This document shows positions 21,205 through 32,014 of a stretch of 64,000 nucleotides of DNA, piece by piece. The first letter of the stretch is position 1, and every line of letters begins with the position of its first letter. Source of the DNA: Septoria linicola (taxonomy: Eukaryota; Ascomycota; Dothideomycetes; Mycosphaerellales; Mycosphaerellaceae); the NCBI GenBank assembly GCA_024114885.1, contig CP099418.1, positions 3,782,001-3,846,000 of the forward strand. Reading direction: 5' to 3'. The notes beneath the pieces were generated by a model that did no database searches, was not told the DNA's origin, and worked only from the letters and a program-made list of their open reading frames with translations. Both the position numbers and the translations under genes were made by a program.

Positions 21205-23181
21205 ATGGCAGGGACTCCAACTCATCCTGTGCAATTACCACTAGCAGGCGTCCGAACATTCTCATCGCATGGTTCAATGCTTCCCTCACGAATTCACGCT
21301 GGTGCCAGCAACATCACCCGAAGCCACAATAAACCATGGCTAGAAATACTGCCCGATGTGCGCTTTGTGGTCTTCCATGGCAACGAGCACGAGGCGCAAA
21401 CTGTGAAGCTGCAGGGCTTTGTGCGACTGCACACGCCAGAGCCTATGAGCATTTTGAAGCCCAAGGTGCGGCTGGAAGGCAAGCGCAAGATCAGTTGGTG
21501 GTACATGGGAGGCATATCTGCAGGCGAAGTGGTTGACAAGCGCGTCTTTTGGAACCAGGAGCAGAAGTTGGGCATTGAGAGCGCGCACAAGGTCAAGGCT
21601 GGTACCATTGATTGGGCGTTCGAATTTGAGCTGTCGCCATCGATGCCAGAGAGTGTCGAGGGGCTGCGCGAGACGTATATCGCCTACCACCTACACGCCA
21701 GCGTGTCGCGACCAGGATGGAATGCGAAGGACATTACGGCGCAAGAGCACATTCGCATAGTACGGACCTTGGGCCAGGACTCGATGGAAATGACTCGATC
21801 GCGGGTCAATGCTGATATCTGGGCGAACAAGATTTCTTACAGTATCTCGATACCTACGGATGCGATTGTCTTCGGCACTTCCATCACGGCTGATGTTGAG
21901 CTCTCGCCCATAAAGAAGGGCATACGGCTGGGCAAGATCGAGCTTCGTCTGATGGAGACGGTCGTCAAACGCATACAGGCCACAGAAGTCCCAGACATTC
22001 GCGGAGACCGATCAAAGACAGAGGAGACAGAAGTGGCCAAGACAGACATGGATTTCCCAGAACACTCCCGGATCATTTATAACGACGAGACTGTCGACAA
22101 CCCGACTATGGCCGACGAGATGTACAAATTCAAGGCTACGCTGCCACTCCCCAAATCGCTGAACGTGTGCCGACAAGACGTGGACTCACACAGCATCAAT
22201 GTCACCCACCGCTTTAAGCTCATGGTCAACATTCACAATCCCGAAGGTCACGTTTCGCAACTTGTGTGCCGCCTACCTGTGAAGCTCTTCATTTCTCCGA
22301 ACCTGCCTGTCGACGAGAGGAATGAAGTCAGTGCGAACACAAGTGGCGTTTCTGACGCGGAGCTCAACAGTTCCGAGACAGTCGTGCTCGCGCCTCCCGA
22401 GTACGGACGGCATCAGCTCGATCAAATGTACAGTGACATTGATCCAAGTGGTTTCATGAGCAGAGCTGGAAGCGGTCCAGGAACACCTGCCGGATTCAAT
22501 GCCCAGAGCCGTCGAGGATCTCACGAGAATGTGCTGTCCCTGAACGGCCTTGCAGATGGTGACCCAGCAGCTCTACACGGCAGTGCGATGCCCCATTTGT
22601 TGCATTCGCGGTTGGCAAATCTCCAGGAGGATGGGCACAGTAGCAGCTATCGTATACAAGGCAGCTCGCGAAACTACAGTCCCTCGGGCGGCAATTCACC
22701 AGCCCCTGGTCCCGCCGAGTCTGGCGAGCACTCACCAGATCGTGTACTTCGATCGACGCCGCCGGTACGCACCGGATCATACTTTCCGCCAACTGGTAGC
22801 TCCCCTCATTCGAGTGCACCCATATCCAGGCGAACATCTGACGACAATCATGCTAATGGCCTCGACGCTCATTCGCGAGACTTCGATATGAATGATCTAT
22901 CGCGCGTTCCCTCTTACGGCACCGCCCTTCGGACACCCGGTGCTGTGACACCATTCACAGAAGGCCCACCATCATATTTAGAGGCAAGCAGGCCACCTAG
23001 CCCCGTCCAGAGGCCGAACGCGGTTCACATTCGCAGTGGGGCTAGTTCTCCAAGTACACAAAGCTCCAATCACACATTGACGACCCCGTTTGCGGCCTTG
23101 AACCTCAACACGATGAACGATAGTGGTCGGCCGCCTCAGGACGATGAAGCTCGGCTTCGGATACTCCGGGCGAGGAACTAG
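21205..23181 (+). CDS. creD: CreD-like alpha-arrestin (ubiquitin ligase adaptor)
   Basis: Arrestin-related trafficking adaptor that recruits a Rsp5/HulA-type ligase to permeases; CreD in Aspergillus nidulans is tied to carbon catabolite repression. Single exon, 658 aa. The arrestin N-domain begins around residue 45 (VVFHGNEHEAQTVKLQGFVRL), with the SMPESVEGLRETYIAYHLHA block, then the arrestin C-domain (ISYSISIPTDAIVFGTSI ... RLPVKLFISPNL). Two PPxY motifs for WW-domain binding are visible: PPEY at about 397 and PPSY at about 588. The run YGRHQLDQMYSDIDPSGF after the first is typical of CreD. The tail is Ser/Pro-rich and likely phosphorylated. The first 40 residues are not arrestin-like, so an earlier exon or a later start is possible. 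Confidence 0.9.
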   Translation: MAGTPTHPVQLPLAGVRTFSSHGSMLPSRIHAGASNITRSHNKPWLEILPDVRFVVFHGNEHEAQTVKLQGFVRLHTPEPMSILKPKVRLEGKRKISWWYMGGISAGEVVDKRVFWNQEQKLGIESAHKVKAGTIDWAFEFELSPSMPESVEGLRETYIAYHLHASVSRPGWNAKDITAQEHIRIVRTLGQDSMEMTRSRVNADIWANKISYSISIPTDAIVFGTSITADVELSPIKKGIRLGKIELRLMETVVKRIQATEVPDIRGDRSKTEETEVAKTDMDFPEHSRIIYNDETVDNPTMADEMYKFKATLPLPKSLNVCRQDVDSHSINVTHRFKLMVNIHNPEGHVSQLVCRLPVKLFISPNLPVDERNEVSANTSGVSDAELNSSETVVLAPPEYGRHQLDQMYSDIDPSGFMSRAGSGPGTPAGFNAQSRRGSHENVLSLNGLADGDPAALHGSAMPHLLHSRLANLQEDGHSSSYRIQGSSRNYSPSGGNSPAPGPAESGEHSPDRVLRSTPPVRTGSYFPPTGSSPHSSAPISRRTSDDNHANGLDAHSRDFDMNDLSRVPSYGTALRTPGAVTPFTEGPPSYLEASRPPSPVQRPNAVHIRSGASSPSTQSSNHTLTTPFAALNLNTMNDSGRPPQDDEARLRILRARN

Positions 23182-23674
23182 CGACTTCCCAGTTCAATAA
23201 GTATTCGCAGGACCTGTAATGGCATTTTCCGGAGTTTTTCAAGCTAGCGATCTACGAATAGCCAGTGATGGACATCGGCATTCCTTGTTCGCATGGAGTT
23301 GATTCGTTTGGAAACATGAAAGTTATCTGTTATCTGGCGCTTGTGGTTGGTATGGGAATGATCCGAGCCTTTTAGCGTTGAAGAAGAGCATGGAAGGCGT
23401 TGTCAGCATTGAGGAGGTGCTTCTATGGAACGACACATTCGTCCGATCCTCACTCGGCAGATCGGTGAGGTCGCGGCTATCATTAAATATGGGAGCGCAT
23501 AGATGGTAGATGGTCGCGATAGACCACAACAAGTTATTCATTACTTCGTCAAGGCAGACGTACTGCTCATATGGGTATCTCAAAAACTGAACCAAACAAA
23601 AGCTGAACTCGCTAACGTTCTCAAATCGTCAAACAAGTCGCTGGTGGCGAACTCATAACGTATAGTTTCCTCAA
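23182..23674. other. Convergent 3' gap
   Basis: 3' flanks of creD (plus) and the next minus gene. One 90-codon minus frame (23323-23595) shows no recognisable domain. Nothing else seen. Confidence 0.5.
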
Positions 23675-24403
23675 TCACAACCACACCGAACGCCGTCGAT
23701 GCCGCCGCCCTGTTTCCTTGACGTCCGGCTCACGCACTTCGATCCTGACATTCTCCTTTCGACGTTGAGCCTCCCTTTCGTAGAGCGTCCCTCGCCGTTC
23801 CGACGAGGGCATGGGCAGGATAGTCACATCTTCCACATCGCCGTTCGCCACAACGGTGGAGTACCTATGGCTTTTGCTGCGACGATGCGTCTGCGCTGGT
23901 TGAATGTAGACGTCTTGGTCCGGGACGTATTTGCGTCGTGTTGATGATGTTGGATAGACTTGCGTGTAGTCGATGCTTGTTGGTGCAGACATCTCGTGCG
24001 ATCGAAGTCGTCGTTCCATTGATGAAAGCAATTGCCGTAGTTGTGTGTAACCATGAGGAATCTCGACACGGACGAGCTTAGAGCTGTCTTTCCTGACTGC
24101 ATAGATTTCAGAGTCGCGAGAGAAAATGTGGCAGGCTACGTCTCTGCTCAAAGCATCTCCAGTGTCGCAAAGATGGTTGGCTCTTGGTTGGTAGCATGTT
24201 GAGCATGATCGTGCGTGGACTTCGAAGTTGTATAGCGACCACGCCTCGATACTTGTCAGAGGACGAGAGCTTCCATATTCTGAAGTGGGTGCGAAGCGCA
24301 CCGACTTGGAAGCATTTGATGGGCTGGACGGTGCGACACTGGGTACAATGTCAGGTTGGACCTCGACAATGACCGGTCGGATGTTGTGTCGACGTGAAGA
24401 CAT
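23675..24403 (-). CDS. Conserved fungal protein of unknown function
   Basis: 242 residues from the ATG at 24403 (MSSRRHNIRPVIVEVQ). An ATG at 24499 would add 32 residues of less protein-like sequence. A central block carries a possible zinc-binding cluster (HARSCSTCYQ ... HLCDTGDALSRDVACHIF), followed by VEIPHGYTQLRQLLSSMERR. The C-terminal third is basic and Arg/Ser-rich, with a charged helix RRGTLYEREAQRRKEN. I recognise the pattern of a Pezizomycotina-restricted protein but not a named family. The Cys/His spacing (CSTC then C and C-x-I) could bind metal; this is inference. Confidence 0.75.
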   Translation of the reverse strand: MSSRRHNIRPVIVEVQPDIVPSVAPSSPSNASKSVRFAPTSEYGSSRPLTSIEAWSLYNFEVHARSCSTCYQPRANHLCDTGDALSRDVACHIFSRDSEIYAVRKDSSKLVRVEIPHGYTQLRQLLSSMERRLRSHEMSAPTSIDYTQVYPTSSTRRKYVPDQDVYIQPAQTHRRSKSHRYSTVVANGDVEDVTILPMPSSERRGTLYEREAQRRKENVRIEVREPDVKETGRRHRRRSVWL

Positions 24404-25404
24404 TCCTGAGGCTTCAACTGATCGGCGTGTGGATACCAATAGAAAGCCGATGGCCACTTCGGTGTCAACAGTAGTGTGGTTGTACTTGTCGATCGACAAT
24501 GCACAGCAGAAGGCAATTGATCTTGTTCGCAGTTGGAGCTTGATGGTTTGGACGACAACAATTGAGAAACTTGCCAGGAAGCAAGGCAGGACATATACTT
24601 TGACCTGAGGCTACAGCCCCAGGCCGCCAGGAGAGGTTGTGACATGGTTTGGTAGCGGAGCTCCAACTAGGCAACCAAGCCTGGATGACTGTGAAGTACC
24701 AGCAGTGAATTTGGTTCACTAGCGTTGTTCGGTCTCCAAGTGAGGACACAAGACACACCTGCGACGGCACGGCAGGCAGGCATCGAAACAATGCGTCCAG
24801 GGTGTCAAGCTGGAGGCCGCCCTCAGCAGAGCTGATGAGCCACCACCGAGCGCTCGCGAGGGCTTAGCTTGCATTACACCGGTTGGTACACAGCCGACAT
24901 GCTTGATCAGCACCACTGCAAGACGCAGTCGCATGGTGCAATCGGAAGATCTCAATGGGCGCTGCTTGACGAGTCTACGTCGTCCTGTCGAGCATCGTGC
25001 CTTGCAGCCAACAATTGGAGTGGCAGTCTCAGCATGTACCTCGTCGTATCATCATCTGATGCAGTCGTAGGAGGCTTGGCCAGATCATGTCCGCGTGGAG
25101 AGAGCTCTCTGCTTTCCTCGAGTCACCGCGAGAGCTCTTTTAATGACTCAACGCGCCAATGGTCAGAAGTGCATCTCTCGAGCGGCACACTATGCTGTCT
25201 CCCGTTGATACAGACGTGAGACTTCGTCCCATTGCTGGACGTTCGCGAGGAGGCTCGTTGCGATGATGCAAGACAATGCTGCTCAGGACAAGCGCTCCGT
25301 TGACATCATCATTTAGCTCATCATGAGTAGGTGCCATTGGTCGCCTGGTTGCTGTTGTAGCAACGTTTGACCTTGTCGACTGATACCAGGTTCACCATAT
25401 CAGC
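24404..25404. promoter_or_regulatory. 1-kb divergent intergenic region
   Basis: Between two head-to-head genes. Holds only short frames on both strands without domains, so it is taken as promoter sequence for both neighbours. No TATA box or clear factor site stood out. Confidence 0.45.
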
Positions 25405-26426
25405 ATGCCGCCCAAGAAGAAGCGTGAGCAGGTCGCGCAGCAGGACAGAGGCAACAAAGACGGAGCCTCTGGACAGCCCAATCCTGGACACGACAACAAG
25501 CCAGATGTTTCGTCCAAGAAGCGCAAAGCTAATGTAGATTCTGAACAACCAGCAAAGGCCGCTCGACGTTCTGCCCGTGGTACTTCTGCCCGTGGTACGG
25601 CGAAGCCGCAGCCATCGCAGTCGCAATTGCTCAAATACCTGTTATCGCGCGATGCCGAGGAACAGTGCCGACCGTCCGATGAGGCAGAGGATATACAATC
25701 TCGGGGACAGATCAAGACATACTCATCGTCGGCGCTCAACCCGTTCGAAGAGCTTCTTTGCGCCCTGATCTTGTCAAGGCCGATCTCACATCGCCTCGGT
25801 CTTCGTTCCATCCGCACACTGCTCAACGAGCCCTACTCCTTTAACAGTGCCAAAGCTGTCCAAGATGCAGGAGATGAGAAACGCACGCAAGCATTGTACG
25901 ATGCAAGGACGCAGCATAAAGATAAGACGGCCGCACAGTTGGGTCAATTGGCTGAGACAGTGTTGGAGAAATTCACCGCAGATGGCGATGATCAGGGAAC
26001 GCAACTGGGACGAGCGCTGAAAGAGCACAAAGATGATGTCGATGGTGCCGTCGATGAATTGAAGAAAGAAGTCAAGGGCCTTGGAGCGACAGGCATTGAA
26101 ATCTTTCTTCGTCGCGTGCAATGGCGATATCCGTATATCGATAATAAGACTCAAGACGCTCTCAAACAGCTTGCTCTGCCTTCTGACGCCGATAAATTGC
26201 GTGAAGCCATTGAGCAGGACTGGAGCAAGCTCGAAACGAAGCACTTGGCTGGAGATGATGAAGCCGCTCGCAAGCAACGAGCGTTTGTCATAATACTGGT
26301 AAGTGATGATGTTGTGCACAAAGAACACTTGCTAATATCGGTATGCTGGGACAGGAGCGAGCGACTGCTGCTCAACTGGAGGGCAAAATAGAAACGATGC
26401 TGGGAGCTGCTGCTTCGTCCGCTTGA
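25405..26426 (+). CDS. HhH-GPD-like (endonuclease III-type fold) protein
   Basis: Exons 25405-26298 and 26355-26426 give 321 aa. Residues 1 to about 90 are basic and disordered (MPPKKKREQ, KKRKANVD, RRSARGTSARG), a likely nuclear signal. The rest resembles the helix-hairpin-helix DNA glycosylase superfamily: FEELLCALILSRPISHRLGLRSIRTLL at the start, and VKGLGATGIEIFLRRVQW, which matches the HhH pattern GxGxxxAxxxL, followed by YIDNKTQDAL where the catalytic Asp would sit. The C-terminal exon supplies a short helix ending MLGAAASSA. No [4Fe-4S] cysteine cluster is visible. DNA-repair activity is an inference; it may be a non-catalytic relative. Confidence 0.8.
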
Positions 26427-26764
26427 GAGGTTTGTCTAGCTACAAGGTGAGCGGCATGTATCTGTTTGTCCTACGTAGTCGTGTGTGCATAAGTAGTCTC
26501 CTCATGAATCAAGTCGTGCAAAATGCCGAGTTCGCGTTTCGTAGAGGTGCTGTGACCGCGGAGCTTGCACGTCAGCCTCAGCCTCCACCTCGAAAGACAT
26601 GTCCACATCCACCTAGAACTATTGACTGTACTCGACAACATCACCACCTCACCTCGCCTCTCCCTTTCCTCTCTCCGGACTGATACTTCCCGGTACCGCA
26701 TGCACATGCAATAGTCAGTAAGGCATGCCAGCAGCGACAACCACGAATCCCCCTACGACGCGAG
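26427..26764 (+). promoter_or_regulatory. Upstream region of SEC3 with an overlapping uORF
   Basis: 338 bp between the HhH gene and SEC3. An ATG at 26725 in another frame opens a 22-codon uORF that ends at about 26793, past the SEC3 start at 26765. If it is in the mRNA it would reduce initiation at the main start. Confidence 0.45.
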
Positions 26765-29700
26765 ATGAATCGGGCTGCTCGCTTCGAAGATGAGAAACGG
26801 CGCATCATCGAGTCCTGCTTCTCCAAGCTCGACGCAAACGGGCAGCTGGCCGAGAGCTACATCACCCACATCCGCATCACCGAAGATGGTTTGTACCCCT
26901 CTGCGCCGCCGCCGCCAGACAGCCCGCCCGACCACAAGAAGCCGCGTCTGATCATCATCGCCGTGCGCTCCACCGGTCGTGTGCGCATGCACAAGGCGCG
27001 TGAGAACAACAATGGCAGCTTCAGCATTGGCAAGACGTGGAACATGGAGGAGATGTCGTGCATTGAGTCGTTTGCCAGTCCGCCGCAGCCTCCACAGACC
27101 GAGCGCGAGGCCAACCACCGCCTGTGGGCTGGCAGCACAGGGTTCGTGGTCACCATCTCCAAGCCCTACTACTGGCAGGCGGGCACGAGCAAGGAAAAGG
27201 ACTTCTTCATTGCCAGCGCCGTCAAGATCTACCGCAAGTACACCAAGGGCCAGTCGCCCGAGCTGAGGGGCTTCAACGACCAGGAGAAGGCGCAGGTGCT
27301 GGGCGCCTTCCCCCAAGCCGCGTCTGCATCTGCTCAGCAACCACCTTCTCAACATCCCGTGCGGCCACCGAACGACTCGCAGCTGTCCCAGCCTCCTCAA
27401 CCACCCTTTGCGCAACGCGAGCAGAGTCGAGATGGCAGTCGCTACCGGGGAAGCCCTGGGCCGCCGCCGAGTGTGAGCGATGGAGGCAGGCCAGGCAGCG
27501 GTCCCTCCAGCCGAAGGCCTTCAGAATCCCCTGCGCGCTTCGCGCCGGGAGGCCATCCTCCGGGCCCTCGTGCTTTCGCTAGCACGGAGCAAATGCGACA
27601 GCCTAGTCGAGATGGACGAGCAGAACTGCGGCCAGGCACGTCTCCCGGTCCAGGCCATCGTCAACCAATACTCGGACAGCCAGGCGGACGAAGAGGCGAG
27701 CAACCACCACCGTCTCCAGGACTACCCCCAGCAGTTTTGCGAGGAGATGTTGGTGCATCGAGGTCTCGTAGTCCTGCGCAACGCTCTTTGCAGCACTCTA
27801 CTGATGGCGCATTGGAGGACCGGCAGCTGAGCGAAACACCATCCATGGATGGGACTAAACGAGAAGGAGCAAGCTTGTTCCAAGCTGCACGAGACAGATA
27901 TATGAACTACCAGCCTCACAGCTCACCTGGTCCAGATCAACCCAGAAAAGCACCCCCGCCACAGGCCTTACCTCAACTAGACACCACACCTACAGTGCCG
28001 TTTCAGAATGGGCATGCGAAATCGCATGCAGATCAGCAAGTGGCGACCGCCGCGAGTGAGGAGTCAGCTGGCATCGACCTGGACGATGCGGCGGCGGTTG
28101 GTGCTCTGACTTCTTACTGGGGACCTGAGCATTCCTCGGCCACAGCATCCCACCCTGTGAACGATGTGCCAACAAGTCCTGCCACGCCAGAACGATCGGA
28201 GCGCCCGCCGCAAGTAGGACACGCAGCTTATGGCAGTAGTGTTGACCTCAGACCTGCTCCATTGCAGGCACGATCAAATGTGGAGAGCGGCACGGACAAT
28301 GCTGCTCCCACTACCGTAGACGCGCCAGCCCCGAGAGAAGTTGCAGAAGTCAGGCCACTACAGCTTCCGACAAAGTCTGAAGCAGAGCGGAGCACCCCGG
28401 GCGCCGGAATGGTGCCTCCACCCTTACAGCCAACGCCTACCGCGAGCCAGCCTGAAACGCCGGACGAAGAATGGGAGGAGGAGTCATACAGGCCAGGCCT
28501 TGGACCGATGTTCAAGAAGCGAGCAATCGCAGATCGATTCAAGAAGGCGGCCAATGCAGCAGGTGTATTCAAACCACGCCCCGGAGGGGCGGCCGAAAAG
28601 ATTCTGAAGGCCAAAGCAGATCGTGACGGTGGTGAGCCCGATGGTATCACTGGAGTCGTCCCTCGGCCACTGCCTCGACAGAAGACTGACGACACTCCTT
28701 TGACGCCCATTGAGGCCAGTGAGCCGAACGGCCATATGCGGGATGAGCCTCCCAAAGTTGAAGTCAGCTCGCCCAGATCTCCGGCACAGCCAGACCGTGA
28801 CCCTGTGCAAGTCGATACCACCGCTATAGAGCTACGTGATGAAGGTCCGCAATTGCAGACGGCACCAGACGAGCCGGAGAATGAGGACAATGATGCCAAA
28901 GTACGAGCCGAACAGCGTCAGATCCGACAGCCGCAAGTCAAGATCAAGCGCCGCAGTGCTCAGCAGGAACGAAATATTGCATCACTTGGAATTGATCGGA
29001 CGCTGCTAGAAGACAAAGGGCTTGATTTTGAGACCATGCTGTCAGAATTCGGTTGGAACAGTGATATCCTGCAGCCAAAACAGCTCACACGCCTTGAGGC
29101 AGATATTCGACGGGAACAGGGTCGAGCTGAAGCTGGATCTTGGTTAACGCATACAGACGCAGCCCGAGAAGAGCGAGTTGCTCATGTTGAAGGCTTGCTT
29201 GATAAGGCAATTGCCGAGTGCGATGAGCTAGAAGGATTGCTGACACTGTATCACGTCGAACTCAGCTCGCTGAATGATGACATTGCTTACATCGAAGCAC
29301 AGTCACAAGGTCTGCAGGTACAGTCCGCTAATCAAAAGTTGCTCCAATCTGAACTTCAGGGACTTGTGGACACAATGTCACTGGACCGACGTGTAATGGA
29401 GCCGCTTCGCTATGGCAACCTTTCAGATCCAGGTGGCTTGGAGGAAATCGAGCTTAGTCTCGTGAAGCTCTATCAGGCGATGCTCACTATGGATCCCAAA
29501 CTTCGCTCCCATATGCAGACGATCCCGAGATCTGGAGGCGTCATCGAAGAAAACGAGACATCGGAAATGGTTGCTTTGCAGGAGAAGAAGGTCATCTACG
29601 ATAGGGAGTCATCAGAATTCTGCCAACGCCTGATGCAGTTCTTAGATTCGAGGTTCATGGCGGCCATGAATAGTGCCAAAGGGCGCGTTCTGCGCGTGCC

Positions 29701-31428
29701 GGGCAGCGGAGGTCTTGCGAGGCTCCAAGCTGATGCTTTCGAAGAGGCGCGCAGTGGCTTGTGGATGTATGGACCCATAATACTATTCAGCAAGGAACTG
29801 AACCCCCCAGCCTGGTCGACTCTACTGCGGATCTACCAACAACGTGCCGGGGCTCTGTACAAGGATACATTCAAGGAGAATTTGCAGAATTGGACGCGTG
29901 CAGCCCGCGCTCATACCGGAGATGAAGGCGATGTCCTCTTCACCTCCTTGGAGAAGGAAGACCCAGCTGCAGGTGGTCTCACGTCCACAGCGAGGAAACT
30001 CACAGTCAAACGATCGCAGACATTGGCCAAGACGTTCCGCAACGCCTCGGGCGATAAGCATGGCACGACTGAGCACAAGCAGCCGGGCGCCATGATGCGG
30101 GCACAAGCATTTGCCGGGGCTATCGATGAAATGGCGCCGCTCGTGAACCGCGAACAGAATTTCATCGTCGATCTATTCCATATCAGCTCCATGGACTCTG
30201 GCGACTTCGTTGATGCTGTACAGTCCTCCCATCCAGGATCGAGGCGTGGCACAAATCTTCTTGAAAGGAAGCCCGTGGAGCCCAATCGAGAAGTGGCGGG
30301 CGTCCTGACGAATACTATGCTCAACATCTTCGATTTCTTCCTCGCCGAGGCTAGGGCAATGCAGGATTGGACCGTTGCAGAAGACCCCATTCAAGGGGTC
30401 GGCGTATTATCCACATTATGTCGACACGCATATTACTTGCAAGACAGCAACCAGGACTACCTCACTCAACTGCTTGACAACCTTGCTGAGAGTCTCAAGA
30501 CCCGTTTCAACAAGTTCGTTGAAGAGCAAGTGCGAGCTATCGAGGACACCAAGGTCAAAATCAAGAAGCGCAAGGGTGTTATTGCATTCATGAAGATCTT
30601 TCCACACTTCTCCGCCACAGTCGAAAACACGTTCTCTGCCGTAGCTGGTGTCGACTACGAAGGTCCTGCCGCTTGCGTGCTGGATGTTCGGAAGCTCATC
30701 GATGAGGCGTACGAAAAGATCAATCGAACCATGTTCGACAGTTTGAAGGTCATTGCGAAAGAAAGCCCAGTGGCAGGGCTCCCTGCAAGCAAACAAACGC
30801 ACACTGGCACAGATGACCCTGAGGATAAAGAGATGCTGAACTATCATATTCTGCTGATCGAGAATATGAATCACTACATCGAAGAGGTGGACGACGGTGG
30901 CCGAGATGGAGTGCTCGCCGAGTGGAAGGGCAGAGCCCTCATGGAGAGAATGGAAGCACTTGAAGCATACGTATCGCGCGTCATTCGACGGCCACTCGGC
31001 AAGCTCCTGGTAAGTGCTCTTCACCTGTATCACGACGCAACACAAGACTAACACAAGCGTAGGACTTTCTAGAGTCGGCAGAATCCATCCTAGCAACACA
31101 ATCAGGTAATCCCAGTGCGCTCGCAGCACGACCATCCTATTCACGCAAGACCATGCGCACATTGTTATCGACCCATGATGGTAAGGAGGTGCGCCGCGGC
31201 ATAGACACACTGCGCAAACGAATCGACAAGCATTTTGGAGAGGCCGATGAAGAACAATTATCACGCGGCCTGGTCACTTTCGTGTGTAAGGAATGTGAGA
31301 GAAACTATGACAAAGTATTGGAACGGCTCGAAAAGCTTGTAGAGGAAGTCTATTCTCGGACAGAAGGCGAGAAGGATGTGGTTATCGATTTCACGAAGGC
31401 AGATATTCAGGCCGGCTTCAGACGGTGA
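26765..31428 (+). CDS. sec3: Exocyst complex component Sec3
   Basis: Subunit of the exocyst, tethering secretory vesicles at sites of polarised growth. Exons 26765-31009 and 31063-31428 give 1,536 aa. The N-terminal about 180 residues form the Sec3 PIP2/Rho-binding PH-like domain (KPRLIIIAVRSTGRVRMHKA ... TGFVVTISKPYYWQAGTSKEKDFFIASAVKIYRKYT). A long Pro/Ser/Gln-rich disordered stretch runs from about 180 to 700. The conserved Sec3 core starts near ERNIASLGIDRTLLEDKG and continues to the C-terminus in helical bundles. The terminal exon (DFLESAESILATQ ... DFTKADIQAGFRR) fits the family end. Large for a Sec3 because of the disordered insert, as usual in filamentous fungi. Confidence 0.95.
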
Positions 31429-32014
31429 AGCGCTTCTTGTACAGATAGCATTCTTGGGACGAGTGTACAAACGACTGATGAGGCCTCACGGCCTTAACCA
31501 CTTTTACAGGCCAGGCCGGTTCCAGTTCTCCCTAGACTAATGTCGTGCCATGCACAAACTGAAGCTCGCCCCAACGTCAGCTAATACGTGCTCATCACGA
31601 GCACTGCCGTTCCCGTGCGGATGGGTGGTGTATCCAGAGCTGCTCTCACTTCACTGTCAAGCGTGGTTCGAACACGCATCTGTTGCTTTACCCCTGCCGC
31701 TGCAATGCGCGTGTTTATGTATTCCCGGGGTTTGGCAGAACAAATATCTGGAATCGGGAGCGATACAATCGATGTCTCAAGCTGAGCTGCCTGACGCTGC
31801 TCGGCTGCATTCGATCATGCGGTTCCGATGATGTTATGCAATGGTCAGGACCGCACCAATCTCCTCAAATGAAAGTGTTCCGAGATTTCCATCACGATGA
31901 GAGCGTCAATGAGGTGGACACATCGTCGCGAACACGAGCTCCGCACGTATTCGCATCGACCTCTCTTCGTTCAGTAAAGATTTCGTTCCATAGCTGTCAG
32001 AGCTCTCAGCCGCC
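31429..32014. other. Convergent 3' gap
   Basis: 3' flanks of SEC3 and of the E1 beta gene. Short plus frames only. A T-arm-like hairpin at 31661-31677 was examined and rejected as a tRNA. Confidence 0.5.

Noticed and set aside
31661..31677. Hairpin gcgtg-gttcgaa-cacgc resembling a tRNA T-arm
   Set aside because: No anticodon arm with a 7-nt loop and no acceptor stem pairing could be found on either side; taken as chance.
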